Shown piece after piece: positions 25,014 through 32,234 of a stretch of DNA of 37,095 nucleotides. The stretch covers positions 1 through 37,095 of the forward strand of contig JANJWF010000125.1 in NCBI GenBank assembly GCA_024709685.1. Direction: 5' to 3'. Source of the DNA: Thiobacillus sp. (GTDB lineage Bacteria > Pseudomonadota > Gammaproteobacteria > Burkholderiales > Thiobacillaceae). The translations under genes and the position numbers were made by a program. The notes under the pieces are model-generated. The model did not search any database. It was not told the DNA's origin and worked only from the letters and a program-made list of their open reading frames with translations. Within the stretch, counting starts at the first letter, position 1. Each line of letters begins with the position of its first letter.

Positions 25014-27725
25014 ATGCGCACCACTGCCCCGAAAACGGTCCATCTCAAGGACTACACGCCCCCCGCCTGGCTCGTCGACACGGTCGATCTGCATGTTTCG
25101 ATCCATCAGGGTCACGCCGAGGCCCGCGCCCGGCTTGCCTGCCGGCGCAATCCGCAAGGGGCGGGCGGCCCGCTCGTCCTGAACGGCCAGGAACTCGCGT
25201 TGCAGTCCGCGAGCCTCGACGGCGCCGCACTTGAGCCGTCGCGCCATACGCTCGACGAGGAAACGCTGACCATCGCGGGCGCGGATTCCGCGCCGCTGCC
25301 GGACGCCTTCGTGCTCGAAACCGTCGTGCGCATCGAGCCGGACGCCAATACCCAGCTATCCGGCCTCTACCGCTCGAAAGACGGCTACTTCACCCAGTGC
25401 GAGGCCGAGGGTTTCCGCCGCATCACCTTCTTCCCCGACCGCCCGGACGTGATGGCGCGCTACAGCTGCACCGTGGAGGCCGAGCGCGAGCGCTTCCCGC
25501 AGTTGCTGTCGAACGGCAACCTCGCCGCTGCCGGCGTCTGCGAGCACGACCCCGCGCGTCACTGGGCACGCTGGGAAGACCCGTTCCCCAAGCCGTCGTA
25601 TCTCTTCGCGCTGGTCGCAGCCAAGCTCGACGTGCTCGAGGACCGCTTCGTCACGCGCTCCGGCCGCACGGTGCGGCTGGCGATCCACGTCGAACCCGGC
25701 AAGCTCGACCAGTGCGGCCACGCGATGACGGCGCTGACGAAGGCGATGCACTGGGACGAGGAACGCTTCGGCCTCGAGATGGACCTCGACTGCTACATGA
25801 TCGTCGCGGTGGGCGACTTCAACATGGGGGCGATGGAGAACAAGGGCCTCAACATCTTCAACACGAAGTACGTGCTGGCCCGCCCCGACACCGCGACCGA
25901 CGCCGACTACCAGGGCATCGACCGCGTCGTCGGCCACGAGTACTTCCACAACTGGACCGGCAACCGCGTCACCTGCCGCGACTGGTTCCAGCTCTCGCTG
26001 AAGGAGGGCCTCACCGTCTTCCGCGACCAGGAGTTCGGCGCCGACATCCATTCGCGCGCCGTCACCCGCATCCAGGAAGTGCGCGGCCTGCGCGTCGGCC
26101 AGTTCCCCGAGGACGCCGGCCCGATGGCGCATCCGGTGCGCCCGGCGTCCTACGCCGAGATCAACAACTTCTACACCGCGACCGTCTACAGCAAAGGCGC
26201 CGAAGTCGTGCGCATGATCCACACGCTCGTCGGACGCGAGGGCTTCCGCACCGGCATGGACCTCTATTTCCGGCGCCACGACGGCCAGGCCGTCACCTGC
26301 GACGATTTCGTCGCCGCGATGCAGGACGCGTCAGGCGTCGAGCTCAACCAGTTCCGCCGCTGGTACGCCCGCGCCGGCACCCCGCGCCTCAAGGCCGAGG
26401 GCAGCTGGGATGCGGCGACCAAGCGCTACACGCTGACGCTCACGCAAAGCCTCGCCGCGACCGCCTACGAGCGCCGGATGACGGAGACGGGCATGGCGGT
26501 CGACGAAGGCCCGCTCCACATTCCCGTTGCGCTCGGCCTGGTGCTGCCCGACGGCAGCGACGCCCCACTGCGGCTTGCCGGCGAGGCCGCGCACGCCGGC
26601 ACCACGCGCGTGCTCTCGCTCACCGAAGCCAGCCAGACCTTCGCCTTCGAGGACATCGCGGCAGCGCCGGTCGCCTCGCTGCTACGCGACTTTTCCGCGC
26701 CGGTGATCCTGGAATTCGACCAGTCCGACGCCGAACTCGCCCACCTGATGGCGCACGATTCCGATGCGTTCAACCGCTGGGATGCCGGCCAGCGTCTCGC
26801 CACCCGCGTGCTGCTCGCCGGCATCGCGTGCGGAGGGGAGGGCACAGACTGGATCCCCGCCGACTTCGTCGCCGCCTGCGGCCGCGTGCTCGACGCCGGC
26901 CTCGCGGAAGATCCCGCGCTCGCCGCCGAAGCGCTGGTGCTGCCGGCCGAGCAGGTGCTGGCGGAGGAGGTCGCCAGCCGCGGCGAAACCATCGACCCCG
27001 AGGCCATCCACCGCGCCCGCATCAGCCTGCGCCGCTATCTCGCCGTGCAATTGCGCGATCGTTTCGAGGCGGTCTGGGCCGCCCTCGCTCCCGCCGAGCC
27101 CTACGCACCCGACGGCGCCCAGGTCGGCCGCCGCGCATTGCGCAACCTCTGCCTCGGCTACCTTGCCGAGAGCGACGGGACGTATCTGAAAGCCGCCGTG
27201 CTCCCGCGTCTCATGGCGCAATTCGAGCAGGGCGGCAACATGACCGACGTCATCGCCGCGCTTTCCACGCTGGCCAACCTCGACCTGCCCGAACGCGAGA
27301 CCGCGCTCACGGCGTTCTACACGCATTGGCAGGACGAGGCGCTGGTGGTCGACAAATGGCTGCAGGTGCAGGCGACCTCGCGCCTGCCCGGCACCGCGGC
27401 GCGGGTACGCGAACTCATGCGTCACCCGGCCTTCGATATCAGAAACCCCAACAAGGTCTATTCGCTGGTGCGCAGCTTCTGCGCCGCCAACCCGTGCCAC
27501 TTCCATGCCGCAGACGGCAGCGGCTACGCACTCGCGGCCGACGTCATCGTCGAGCTGCAGGCGATCAACCCGCAGGTGGCCTCGCGCCTGGCACGCAGCT
27601 TCGACCGCTGGCGCCAGTTCGACGCCGTGCGCCAGGGGCATGCACGGGCGGCACTGGAGCGGATCCGGGACTGCGAAGGGTTGGCGAAGGATGTCGCCGA
27701 GGTGGTTGGCAATGCTTTGAGGTGA
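25014..27725 (+). CDS. pepN: aminopeptidase N (M1 family)
   Basis: 903 aa from the ATG at 25014, with CAGGA eight bases upstream and the family-like start MRTTAPKTVHLKDYTPP; the track start is 54 codons early. A zinc metallo-aminopeptidase that removes N-terminal residues in the cytoplasm. The exopeptidase motif GAMEN is at 272-276, and HEYFHNWTGNR (zinc ligands H308 and H312, with Glu in LKEGLTVFRDQEF) confirms M1. The C-terminal helical region ends VAEVVGNALR. It is separated from the minus-strand cluster by a shared intergenic region. The stop codon is immediately followed by a hairpin and the cassette array. Confidence 0.95.
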   Translation: MRTTAPKTVHLKDYTPPAWLVDTVDLHVSIHQGHAEARARLACRRNPQGAGGPLVLNGQELALQSASLDGAALEPSRHTLDEETLTIAGADSAPLPDAFVLETVVRIEPDANTQLSGLYRSKDGYFTQCEAEGFRRITFFPDRPDVMARYSCTVEAERERFPQLLSNGNLAAAGVCEHDPARHWARWEDPFPKPSYLFALVAAKLDVLEDRFVTRSGRTVRLAIHVEPGKLDQCGHAMTALTKAMHWDEERFGLEMDLDCYMIVAVGDFNMGAMENKGLNIFNTKYVLARPDTATDADYQGIDRVVGHEYFHNWTGNRVTCRDWFQLSLKEGLTVFRDQEFGADIHSRAVTRIQEVRGLRVGQFPEDAGPMAHPVRPASYAEINNFYTATVYSKGAEVVRMIHTLVGREGFRTGMDLYFRRHDGQAVTCDDFVAAMQDASGVELNQFRRWYARAGTPRLKAEGSWDAATKRYTLTLTQSLAATAYERRMTETGMAVDEGPLHIPVALGLVLPDGSDAPLRLAGEAAHAGTTRVLSLTEASQTFAFEDIAAAPVASLLRDFSAPVILEFDQSDAELAHLMAHDSDAFNRWDAGQRLATRVLLAGIACGGEGTDWIPADFVAACGRVLDAGLAEDPALAAEALVLPAEQVLAEEVASRGETIDPEAIHRARISLRRYLAVQLRDRFEAVWAALAPAEPYAPDGAQVGRRALRNLCLGYLAESDGTYLKAAVLPRLMAQFEQGGNMTDVIAALSTLANLDLPERETALTAFYTHWQDEALVVDKWLQVQATSRLPGTAARVRELMRHPAFDIRNPNKVYSLVRSFCAANPCHFHAADGSGYALAADVIVELQAINPQVASRLARSFDRWRQFDAVRQGHARAALERIRDCEGLAKDVAEVVGNALR

Positions 27726-27745
27726 GTAACACTGCCGGGTTACTC
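27724..27745. repeat. hairpin overlapping the pepN stop
   Basis: GAGTAAC-ACTGCCGG-GTTACTC is a perfect 7-bp stem starting in the pepN stop codon. No T-run follows, so it is a doubtful terminator. Its TAACACTGC is identical to the left end of both attC sites downstream, so it may be a remnant recombination site. Confidence 0.45.
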
Positions 27746-27885
27746 TATGACGCGTTTCCGTCCATATTTAGGACGGCCTAAAAAAAGATAAGCAGTTGTT
27801 TGTTATATATTTTTTTAATCGTTTGTCCCGAATGACGCTTTATAAACCGTCATTTAGGATGGACACTTTACGTTAGGCAACAAAC
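27746..27885 (+). other. AT-rich leader of the cassette array with a GTTAGGC core
   Basis: This stretch has no gene. It holds CCGTCCATATTTAGGACGG (27760s-27770s), an AT-rich tract, the palindrome-like AATGACG-CTTTATAAAC-CGTCATT, a related CCGTCATTTAGGATGG, and then ACGTTAGGC at 27870-27878. GTTAGGC fits the integron core GTTRRRY and precedes cassette gene 1 by eight bases. It could be the right end of a degenerate attC, or an attI-like site. TATAAA in the palindrome may also serve as a promoter -10. Confidence 0.45.
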
Positions 27886-28203
27886 ATGACCGGCAGCGAA
27901 AGTACAGTCTCCGACAAGAAGAAGGCTTTCTATGCGAAAAGCATCTACGAACTCACCTACGTGGGCTTTTTCTTCGCATCGTGGTTCGGGCTCTCAGTGC
28001 TCCTTTATGATCCGCTTTGCGAGAAGCGCGGCTCAAACGCAGCGGGTGGCTTTGTAGTTATCGTTTTTCCCCTAGTTTCACTACTGATCGCCGGGTTAGC
28101 AAAGTTTTTTATTCACCACTATTACGTACGCAAAAAGTTCGGCCCCGTAGCGACAGAACTCTTTTATGGCCGTGGCTCATCCAAGTATCTCGACAAGGAG
28201 TGA
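27886..28203 (+). CDS. cassette gene 1: small membrane protein, unknown
   Basis: 105 aa. N-terminus MTGSESTVSDKKKAFYAKSI is polar. Two hydrophobic segments follow (LTYVGFFFASWFGLSVLL; AAGGFVVIVFPLVSLLIAGLAKFFI), then a basic FIHHYYVRKKFGPVATELFYGRGSSKYLDKE tail. It is predicted to be an inner-membrane hairpin. The ribosome site is weak (AGGCAACAAAC before ATG), as is common for cassette genes that depend on a nearby promoter. Its stop is followed seven bases later by attC1. No family recognised; cassette proteins are often orphan. Confidence 0.75.
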   Translation: MTGSESTVSDKKKAFYAKSIYELTYVGFFFASWFGLSVLLYDPLCEKRGSNAAGGFVVIVFPLVSLLIAGLAKFFIHHYYVRKKFGPVATELFYGRGSSKYLDKE

Positions 28204-28210
28204 CTACGTT

Positions 28211-28270
28211 GCCTAACACTGCGGTCAAGCGGGACGCGCTAGAGCGCGCCCCTTACCTCCAACGTTAGGG
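28211..28270 (+). other. attC site 1
   Basis: 60 bp from GCCTAAC (R'', fits RYYYAAC) to GTTAGGG (R', near GTTRRRY; last base deviates). Left arm TAACACTGCGGTCAAGCGGG and right arm CCCCTTACCTCCAACGTTAG are imperfectly complementary, as expected for a folded bottom-strand attC. The centre is CGCGC-TAGA-GCGCG, a perfect 5-bp stem. The arms match attC2 closely, so the two belong to one integron family. Confidence 0.85.
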
Positions 28271-28277
28271 GTCTCCT

Positions 28278-28622
28278 GTGAATCTCGATGAGTTGGCAAC
28301 CGCGATGAAGAAGACTTCTGGCGATCCAGTCGCTTTGAAACTCTCCGACCTGGTTTCAGCTTGGAAAGACGACGAGTCGAACGCAAAAGAACTCGAAAGC
28401 ACCGTCGAGCGATACATTGGCAATTCATGGATCTCCAACACAGCAGAACACAAAGAAATCTATAGCTTGTGGTCCCAGTTCCGGAACGATGCGATACACG
28501 GGATCGGAGGCATGACAATGAACGAAAGGCTGTATTCCTTCAGCCTATTTCCACGTTGGGACAGTGCTCAAACGGATGAAGATCGAAAGGCAATCTATGC
28601 AAAGTTGCTGGCCAACCCCTAA
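28278..28622 (+). CDS. cassette gene 2: unknown soluble protein
   Basis: 114 aa starting at GTG 28278; AGGGG at the end of attC1 supplies the ribosome site. Predicted helical and soluble: MNLDELATAMKKTSGDPVALKLSDLVSAWKDDE, then ELESTVERYIGNSWI, an HKEIYSLWSQFRNDAIHGIGGM segment, and a C-terminal DEDRKAIYAKLLANP. The TAA stop lies inside the R'' core of attC2 (CCCTAAC), so the coding sequence fills the cassette. Codon use is less GC-biased than in the surrounding chromosome. No family or toxin motif recognised. Confidence 0.75.
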   Translation: MNLDELATAMKKTSGDPVALKLSDLVSAWKDDESNAKELESTVERYIGNSWISNTAEHKEIYSLWSQFRNDAIHGIGGMTMNERLYSFSLFPRWDSAQTDEDRKAIYAKLLANP

Positions 28623-28697
28623 CACTGCGGTCGAGCGGGACGCTACGCCAGCAAGCTTCGCTTGCTGTCTCCGCGCCCCTCACCTTCAACGTTAGAC
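28617..28697 (+). other. attC site 2
   Basis: 81 bp from CCCTAAC (one mismatch to RYYYAAC) to GTTAGAC (fits GTTRRRY). Arms are TAACACTGCGGTCGAGCGGG and GCCCCTCACCTTCAACGTTA, nearly the same as attC1. The variable terminal structure is CAGCAAGC-TTC-GCTTGCTG, a perfect 8-bp stem with a 3-base loop (28649-28667). A good integron attC by sequence and structure. Confidence 0.87.
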
Positions 28698-28706
28698 ATC
28701 AAAATC

Positions 28707-28817
28707 ATGGACCAAAAATCCTGGAGCGATAGAGTGGCTGGTCTTGCAGTGGACGCCTTATTGACTGCGCAAATTGTGAAGAAAGAAGACTTCGAGCGCG
28801 CGGTGACAGAGAAATAG
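28707..28817 (+). CDS. cassette gene 3: 36-aa ORF, probably truncated
   Basis: Too short for the track. Begins ten bases after attC2 with MDQKSWSDRVAGLAVDALL and ends TEK-TAG. The amphipathic, Asp/Arg/Ala-rich start looks like the N-terminus of a longer small protein. The stop falls where a palindromic element begins (TAGGGTCGGACACGAT), and no attC follows, so insertion or deletion probably removed the rest of the cassette. It may be non-functional. Confidence 0.5.
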   Translation: MDQKSWSDRVAGLAVDALLTAQIVKKEDFERAVTEK

Positions 28818-28854
28818 GGTCGGACACGATATTGAAAAGACATCGTGTCCATTT
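28818..28854. repeat. palindromic (REP-like) element ending the cassette array
   Basis: GGACACGAT (28822-28830), an 11-base loop, ATCGTGTCC (28842-28850): a perfect 9-bp inverted repeat, preceded by GGTC and followed by ATTTAT. It lies between the broken cassette and the convergent OmpA-like gene. It could be a dispersed REP-type palindrome or a bidirectional terminator; the T-run is short. Confidence 0.55.
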
Positions 28855-28890
28855 ATCGCCCCCCGTTGCCTCAGTCGATTTTCACGACAT

Positions 28891-29775
28891 CTAGCGTGGA
28901 ACGATATTGCCGCTGTCATCGGAGAGGATGATTTCCACGCGCCGATTCAATTGACGACCGGCTGCCGTGTTGTTGGTCGCAACCGGATAGCTATCGGCAT
29001 AGCCGCGTGTTTCAATGCGGTCGCCGCTGATCCCCATGCCGACCAAAGCCGACCGCACGGCATCGGCGCGTTGCTCGGAGAGCGGCTGATTGATGCTGCG
29101 ACTGCCGGTGCTGTCGGTGTGGCCTTCAATCAACACCTTGCGTTGCGGGTATTGGTTGAGAAAGTCGGCCAACTTTTGCACATTGCGCGTGCCCCCCGCC
29201 GACAGCTGCGCCTTGTTGACAGCGAACAGCACGTCGCCCAGCGTGATCACCATGCCGCGCTCTGTTTTCTTGGCCTCCAGCTCCCTGAGCTGCTGTTCCT
29301 GCGCCGCGATGAGTGCTGCGTTGCGTTGAGCCTCGGCACTGGCAGCCGCCAGTGCCGCAGCCTTCTCATCGGCGGACTGCCGCGCGATTTCCGCCTGCCG
29401 CCTGGCCGCTTCGGCTTCAGCCGTTCTCGCCTCAAGACGAACCTGGTCGCGTTGGGCGGTGGCATTGGCAATGGCCGTCTCGGCGGATTTCCGCTTGGCG
29501 GTTTCCTGTGCGATCGCCACGCGCTGCCTGGTGAGATAGGCCTGTTGCTCAACCGCGTCATTATCACCTTTACTCAGTGCCGCATCCGCTTTGCTCAGGG
29601 AGTCGCCGGCTTTCTGCAATTCAAGCGGCGCCAGACTCACAACCTGGGAATCGGTCCGTGCGCTGTTGTAAAGGCTACGCGCGTCTTCGAGTGATGAGTT
29701 TTGCGGCGGGACGGTGCTGCAGCCCACGAGAACCACGGCTGCGATCAGGCTGAGCGGAAGATATCGATTTTTCAT
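28891..29775 (-). CDS. OmpA-family lipoprotein with DUF4398-like and coiled-coil regions
   Basis: 294 aa from the ATG at 29775 (GGAG ten bases upstream). Lipoprotein signal MKNRYLPLSLIAAVVLVGC then STVPP. Next are a DUF4398-like segment (LEDARSLYNSARTDSQVVSLAPLELQKAGDSLSKADAAL), a long Ala/Glu/Arg-rich coiled-coil (about 95-175), and a C-terminal OmpA peptidoglycan-binding domain: TLGDVLFAVNKAQLS, LIEGHTDSTGSRSINQPLSEQRADAVRSALV, GYADSYPVATNNTAAGRQLNRRVEI. It probably tethers outer membrane to cell wall. Follows the DUF4398 lipoprotein gene by 19 bases. Confidence 0.92.
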   Translation of the reverse strand: MKNRYLPLSLIAAVVLVGCSTVPPQNSSLEDARSLYNSARTDSQVVSLAPLELQKAGDSLSKADAALSKGDNDAVEQQAYLTRQRVAIAQETAKRKSAETAIANATAQRDQVRLEARTAEAEAARRQAEIARQSADEKAAALAAASAEAQRNAALIAAQEQQLRELEAKKTERGMVITLGDVLFAVNKAQLSAGGTRNVQKLADFLNQYPQRKVLIEGHTDSTGSRSINQPLSEQRADAVRSALVGMGISGDRIETRGYADSYPVATNNTAAGRQLNRRVEIILSDDSGNIVPR

Positions 29776-29794
29776 GATGAGCTCCATTTGACGA

Positions 29795-30187
29795 TTACCT
29801 GGACTGACGTTCGATTTCTTCACGCAGGACCCGGATATCCTCCTGCAGGGCATCCGCTGCTTTTTGTGCCTTGGTTGAACGCACTATCTCGGCAGCAAGC
29901 TTGGCGTCGACCTCCGCCTGTTCCGCCAGCCGCAAAGCGAGCTCATAATTTTTGTCTGCCATTGCCTGCTCGGCAGCAGCCATCTTGTCCAATGCGGACT
30001 TGGTCTGTACCGGTGCAAACTGGTTGCCCCCGGTGCTCAGGGCATTGTTGACTGCGGCCCGGGAAACGGCCATCTGCTCCGTCGGCGCCGGAGAGCTTGC
30101 GCAACCCGCGATCAACATGACGGCCGAGACGGACATGCCGATCCTGTGCATCGCCTGATTCGGGTTGAGGAAATATGTGTTTTTCAT
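29795..30187 (-). CDS. DUF4398 lipoprotein
   Basis: 130 aa from ATG 30187 (an adjacent in-frame ATG at 30190 is also possible; only a GGTGA-type site is seen). The signal is long, MKNTYFLNPNQAMHRIGMSVSAVMLIAGC, with the lipobox IAGC, followed by ASSPAPTEQMAVSRAAVNNAL. The rest is helical and Ala-rich (KSALDKMAAAEQAMADKNYELALRLAEQAEVDAKLAAEIV), ending in a coiled-coil DIRVLREEIERQ. Matches the DUF4398 type that typically precedes OmpA-domain lipoproteins, as here. Predicted partner of the OmpA-like protein in envelope maintenance. Confidence 0.87.
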   Translation of the reverse strand: MKNTYFLNPNQAMHRIGMSVSAVMLIAGCASSPAPTEQMAVSRAAVNNALSTGGNQFAPVQTKSALDKMAAAEQAMADKNYELALRLAEQAEVDAKLAAEIVRSTKAQKAADALQEDIRVLREEIERQSR

Positions 30188-30190
30188 CAT

Positions 30191-30562
30191 CGTTTCACCC
30201 ATTGAGTTGAACATCGGCCGCATTCGTGACAAAAAGCGCTTGGTGTGGGGCTACGTTTCTTAGAGTAGTAAAAAAAATCCGCGGGGCAATTTTGCGTGCG
30301 GTTCTGCGTTTAGTTGGGGTAATACTGGGCCAGGAAGGGCTGCACGTGCGGGTTTCAGATGGACCCGGACGTTCCGGGGGGCGGGCTAATCGCTGTGGAA
30401 GGTTCGGCCGGCCGTGCGGCGCGATCAGGGCTTATGAAAAAACGGGGAGGGGATCGATGTGATAATAAAAAACCCCAAGGGTTTGATGTGACCCCGAGGG
30501 CTTTGAGAACTAGCATCCATCTTCACCAAGGCGGCGTTGACCAGGAGTATTTCAGTAGCTGG
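30191..30562. other. intergenic region between DUF4398 and small-protein genes
   Basis: 372 bases without a credible gene. The part near 30191-30300 should hold the promoter of the DUF4398/OmpA operon; TTGCCC and TACTCT on the minus strand are weak candidates. The part near 30461-30484 holds a terminator for the minus-strand gene at 30563. The short plus-strand ORFs here lack ribosome sites. Confidence 0.5.
30461..30484 (-). terminator. Rho-independent terminator of the 85-aa gene
   Basis: On the minus strand, AAACCC-TTG-GGGTTT followed by TTTATTATC: a 6-bp stem running directly into a T-rich tail, about 80 bases after the stop of the 30563-30820 gene. Confidence 0.55.
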
Positions 30563-30820
30563 CTAAGCTTTTCGCCAGTAATTATTTGCCGCCGCTATCG
30601 TCTGGAATTCGATCGCGATAACCTGGCTGGAGGCGATGAGGCTATCGGGGTCGGAGGCGTAGGTTTTGCGGCCTTCCTTGAGAACATCGAGATCCGGCTG
30701 GATGTTGTGAATCGTATGGCGGGCCATCAACATTGCCAGGGCGCGTCCTTCCTCGGGTGTGTCGGTAATCAATGTCCCGCCAGGCACCAGGACCAATTCT
30801 GTATCCGGTAAACGATCCAT
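30563..30820 (-). CDS. 85-aa protein, unknown
   Basis: Begins MDRLPDTELVLVPGGTLITDTPEEGRALAMLMARHT with AGGAG seven bases before the ATG. No signal peptide or TM segment. A Thr/Asp-rich middle (DPDSLIASSQVIAIEFQTI) and a basic end NNYWRKA complete it. No family recognised. The strong ribosome site and its own terminator support a real monocistronic gene. Confidence 0.65.
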   Translation of the reverse strand: MDRLPDTELVLVPGGTLITDTPEEGRALAMLMARHTIHNIQPDLDVLKEGRKTYASDPDSLIASSQVIAIEFQTIAAANNYWRKA

Positions 30821-31011
30821 CGTATTTCTCCTGTTCCTGCTTTGAAAATCGAAAAAAACACTTTACCGATTCAACATAGCATAGTTCGCTTTTCGGGATG
30901 CCCAGTGCGTTAGCCCGACCCAGAGGGATCTGATTTGATCTGCCACCTATGTTGCTACACTTTGCACTGGCGAACGGCACGTATTTTTCACTTCGGTAAA
31001 AGGAGCGCAAC

Positions 31012-31356
31012 GTGAACGCACGACGTTTCATCGTCACTTTGGGACTCATGGCGTTTGTGGCAGTCCCTTCGATGAGTTTTGCAGAAGGGAAAGCCGTGAT
31101 CACGTCGCCAGCAGATGGCGCCACCCTGGACGGGATGGACGAAAACCGGATCTCTTATGAGGTGGAGTACGGCCCACGTGGCGATCACGCCCATCTTTAC
31201 GTCGATAACAAGGAAGTGGCGATATTGCGCAAGCGCAAGGGCAGCTATCTGCTTGAAACCTTGTCATCCGGCAAGCACAGCCTCTGCGTCAAGGTGGTGA
31301 ACAAGGCCCATGTGCCGATCGGCATTGAACAGTGCATCAATGTCACGGTGAGCTAA
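31012..31356 (+). CDS. small exported beta-rich protein, unknown
   Basis: 114 aa from a GTG start with AGGAG six bases upstream. Signal peptide MNARRFIVTLGLMAFVAVPSMSFAE. The mature part looks like one immunoglobulin-like or DUF4399-like beta sandwich: KAVITSPADGATLDG, ISYEVEYGPRGDHAHLYVDNKEVAILRKRKGSYLLETLSSGKHSLCVKVVNKAHVPIG, ending EQCINVTVS, with two Cys likely paired. The GDHAHLYVD stretch with two His could bind a metal. It is a single gene, convergent with the DUF1269 gene. Function unknown. Confidence 0.75.
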   Translation: MNARRFIVTLGLMAFVAVPSMSFAEGKAVITSPADGATLDGMDENRISYEVEYGPRGDHAHLYVDNKEVAILRKRKGSYLLETLSSGKHSLCVKVVNKAHVPIGIEQCINVTVS

Positions 31357-31394
31357 ATCTAAAAGCCCGGAAAGCCCGAGGTTCACCGTGGAGA

Positions 31395-31970
31395 TCAGGG
31401 TCGGTCACGATGTGGGAGTCCTCTGTCATCGAGGATCTTCTGCAGCTTGGTGCTCTGCTCGTTTGTGAGCGTCGTCCGAAGAAGGGTCCCGCCGTAGCCG
31501 GCGAGATGGTCGACCACATGGACCGGATCGGCGGTACGAATCCATGCGAAGATCGCGGAGTCACCCGGCTCGATCAACGCGCCGACGCGCCTGACGAAAT
31601 CCTCGGGAATCCCGAATTCATGCTTCCACCAGTCGGCATCCGCGGCGCCGCCCAGCGCACCGAGGGCGCCACCGCCGAGAGCGCCGGTCGCAAGCGCGCC
31701 CCCAGCCGCCACGGCGCTCGCCCCGGCGGTGAACGGGACGGCTAGCAAAGCCCCGATCAGCGATCCCCATAGGAATCCCCAGCCCGCACCGATTCCGACG
31801 GTTTGCTGGTAACTATAATCGAGGCGCAACTCGCCTCTGCGGTCCCGATAGACCGCGACGGCGTCCCTGATATCGATGACCCAATCATCATTCAGGAATC
31901 GCAATTCATCAAGAACCCGTGCGGCGCGAGAAGTGTCCTGCTTGAATCCGACTACGATAAGTTCTGACAT
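31395..31970 (-). CDS. DUF1269 membrane protein
   Basis: 191 aa, AAGGAG seven bases before the ATG. Typical DUF1269 opening MSELIVVGFKQDTSRAARVLDELRFLNDDWVIDIRDAVAVYRD, then a glycine/alanine-rich double membrane span (GAGWGFLWGSLIGALLAVPFTAG; AAGGALATGALGGGALGALGG), then GIPEDFVRRVGALIEPGDSAIFAWIR and a C-terminal GTLLRTTLTNEQSTKLQKIL. Widely found in stress-related loci; the molecular role is unknown. A sigma70-like promoter candidate lies about 150 bases upstream. Confidence 0.87.
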   Translation of the reverse strand: MSELIVVGFKQDTSRAARVLDELRFLNDDWVIDIRDAVAVYRDRRGELRLDYSYQQTVGIGAGWGFLWGSLIGALLAVPFTAGASAVAAGGALATGALGGGALGALGGAADADWWKHEFGIPEDFVRRVGALIEPGDSAIFAWIRTADPVHVVDHLAGYGGTLLRTTLTNEQSTKLQKILDDRGLPHRDRP

Positions 31971-32115
31971 GTCATTTCTCCTTCAGCGGGGAAGTCCCGT
32001 GCTTTGATTGAAGACAACTGCCATTGACGGAGCGGTCCACACGTAACCCTTATTGGTGTCGCCGAACGTCGCGACAACAATCCGATCTATGGCCGATGCC
32101 GTTTGGGAAAATGTC

Positions 32116-32143
32116 TTTCTAGTACGTCCTCTTCGGATGTCAA
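32116..32143 (-). promoter_or_regulatory. candidate sigma70 promoter for the DUF1269 gene
   Basis: On the minus strand, TTGACA, a 16-base spacer, then TAGAAA (four of six to TATAAT). It lies in the 264-base gap between copB and the DUF1269 gene and points to the latter. The rest of the gap holds no gene; GGATA...TATCC with inner GGGT/ACCC near 32170-32195 could end copB transcription. Confidence 0.35.
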
Positions 32144-32234
32144 CAGAAAGAACAAGAGCATAGAGAAGGATAGAGGGGGTGCTACCCTTATCCGGGTTAC
32201 GCTCAAGCGCAGCAACAGCCTCAGCGGCGCGTCT

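Larger units (their letters stand above)
27872..28817 (+). mobile_element. gene-cassette array without integrase (CALIN)
   Basis: Three consecutive small ORFs on the plus strand are separated by two clear attC sites (28211-28270 and 28617-28697) and preceded by a GTTAGGC core. The array is visibly AT-richer than pepN and the flanking operons. No tyrosine recombinase with integron-type motifs is present in the window, so this is a cluster of attC sites lacking an integrase or the detached end of a larger chromosomal integron. The third cassette lacks its attC. Confidence 0.82.

Noticed and set aside
25397-27781. 794-aa plus-strand ORF overlapping pepN
   Set aside because: It is the +2 frame shadow of pepN: low-complexity Arg/Pro/Gly-rich and without domains. 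GC-rich coding DNA opens such frames routinely.
28278-28622. Cassette gene 2 as a toxin of a toxin-antitoxin pair
   Set aside because: Cassettes often carry such pairs, but no toxin motif is visible and no antitoxin ORF accompanies it.
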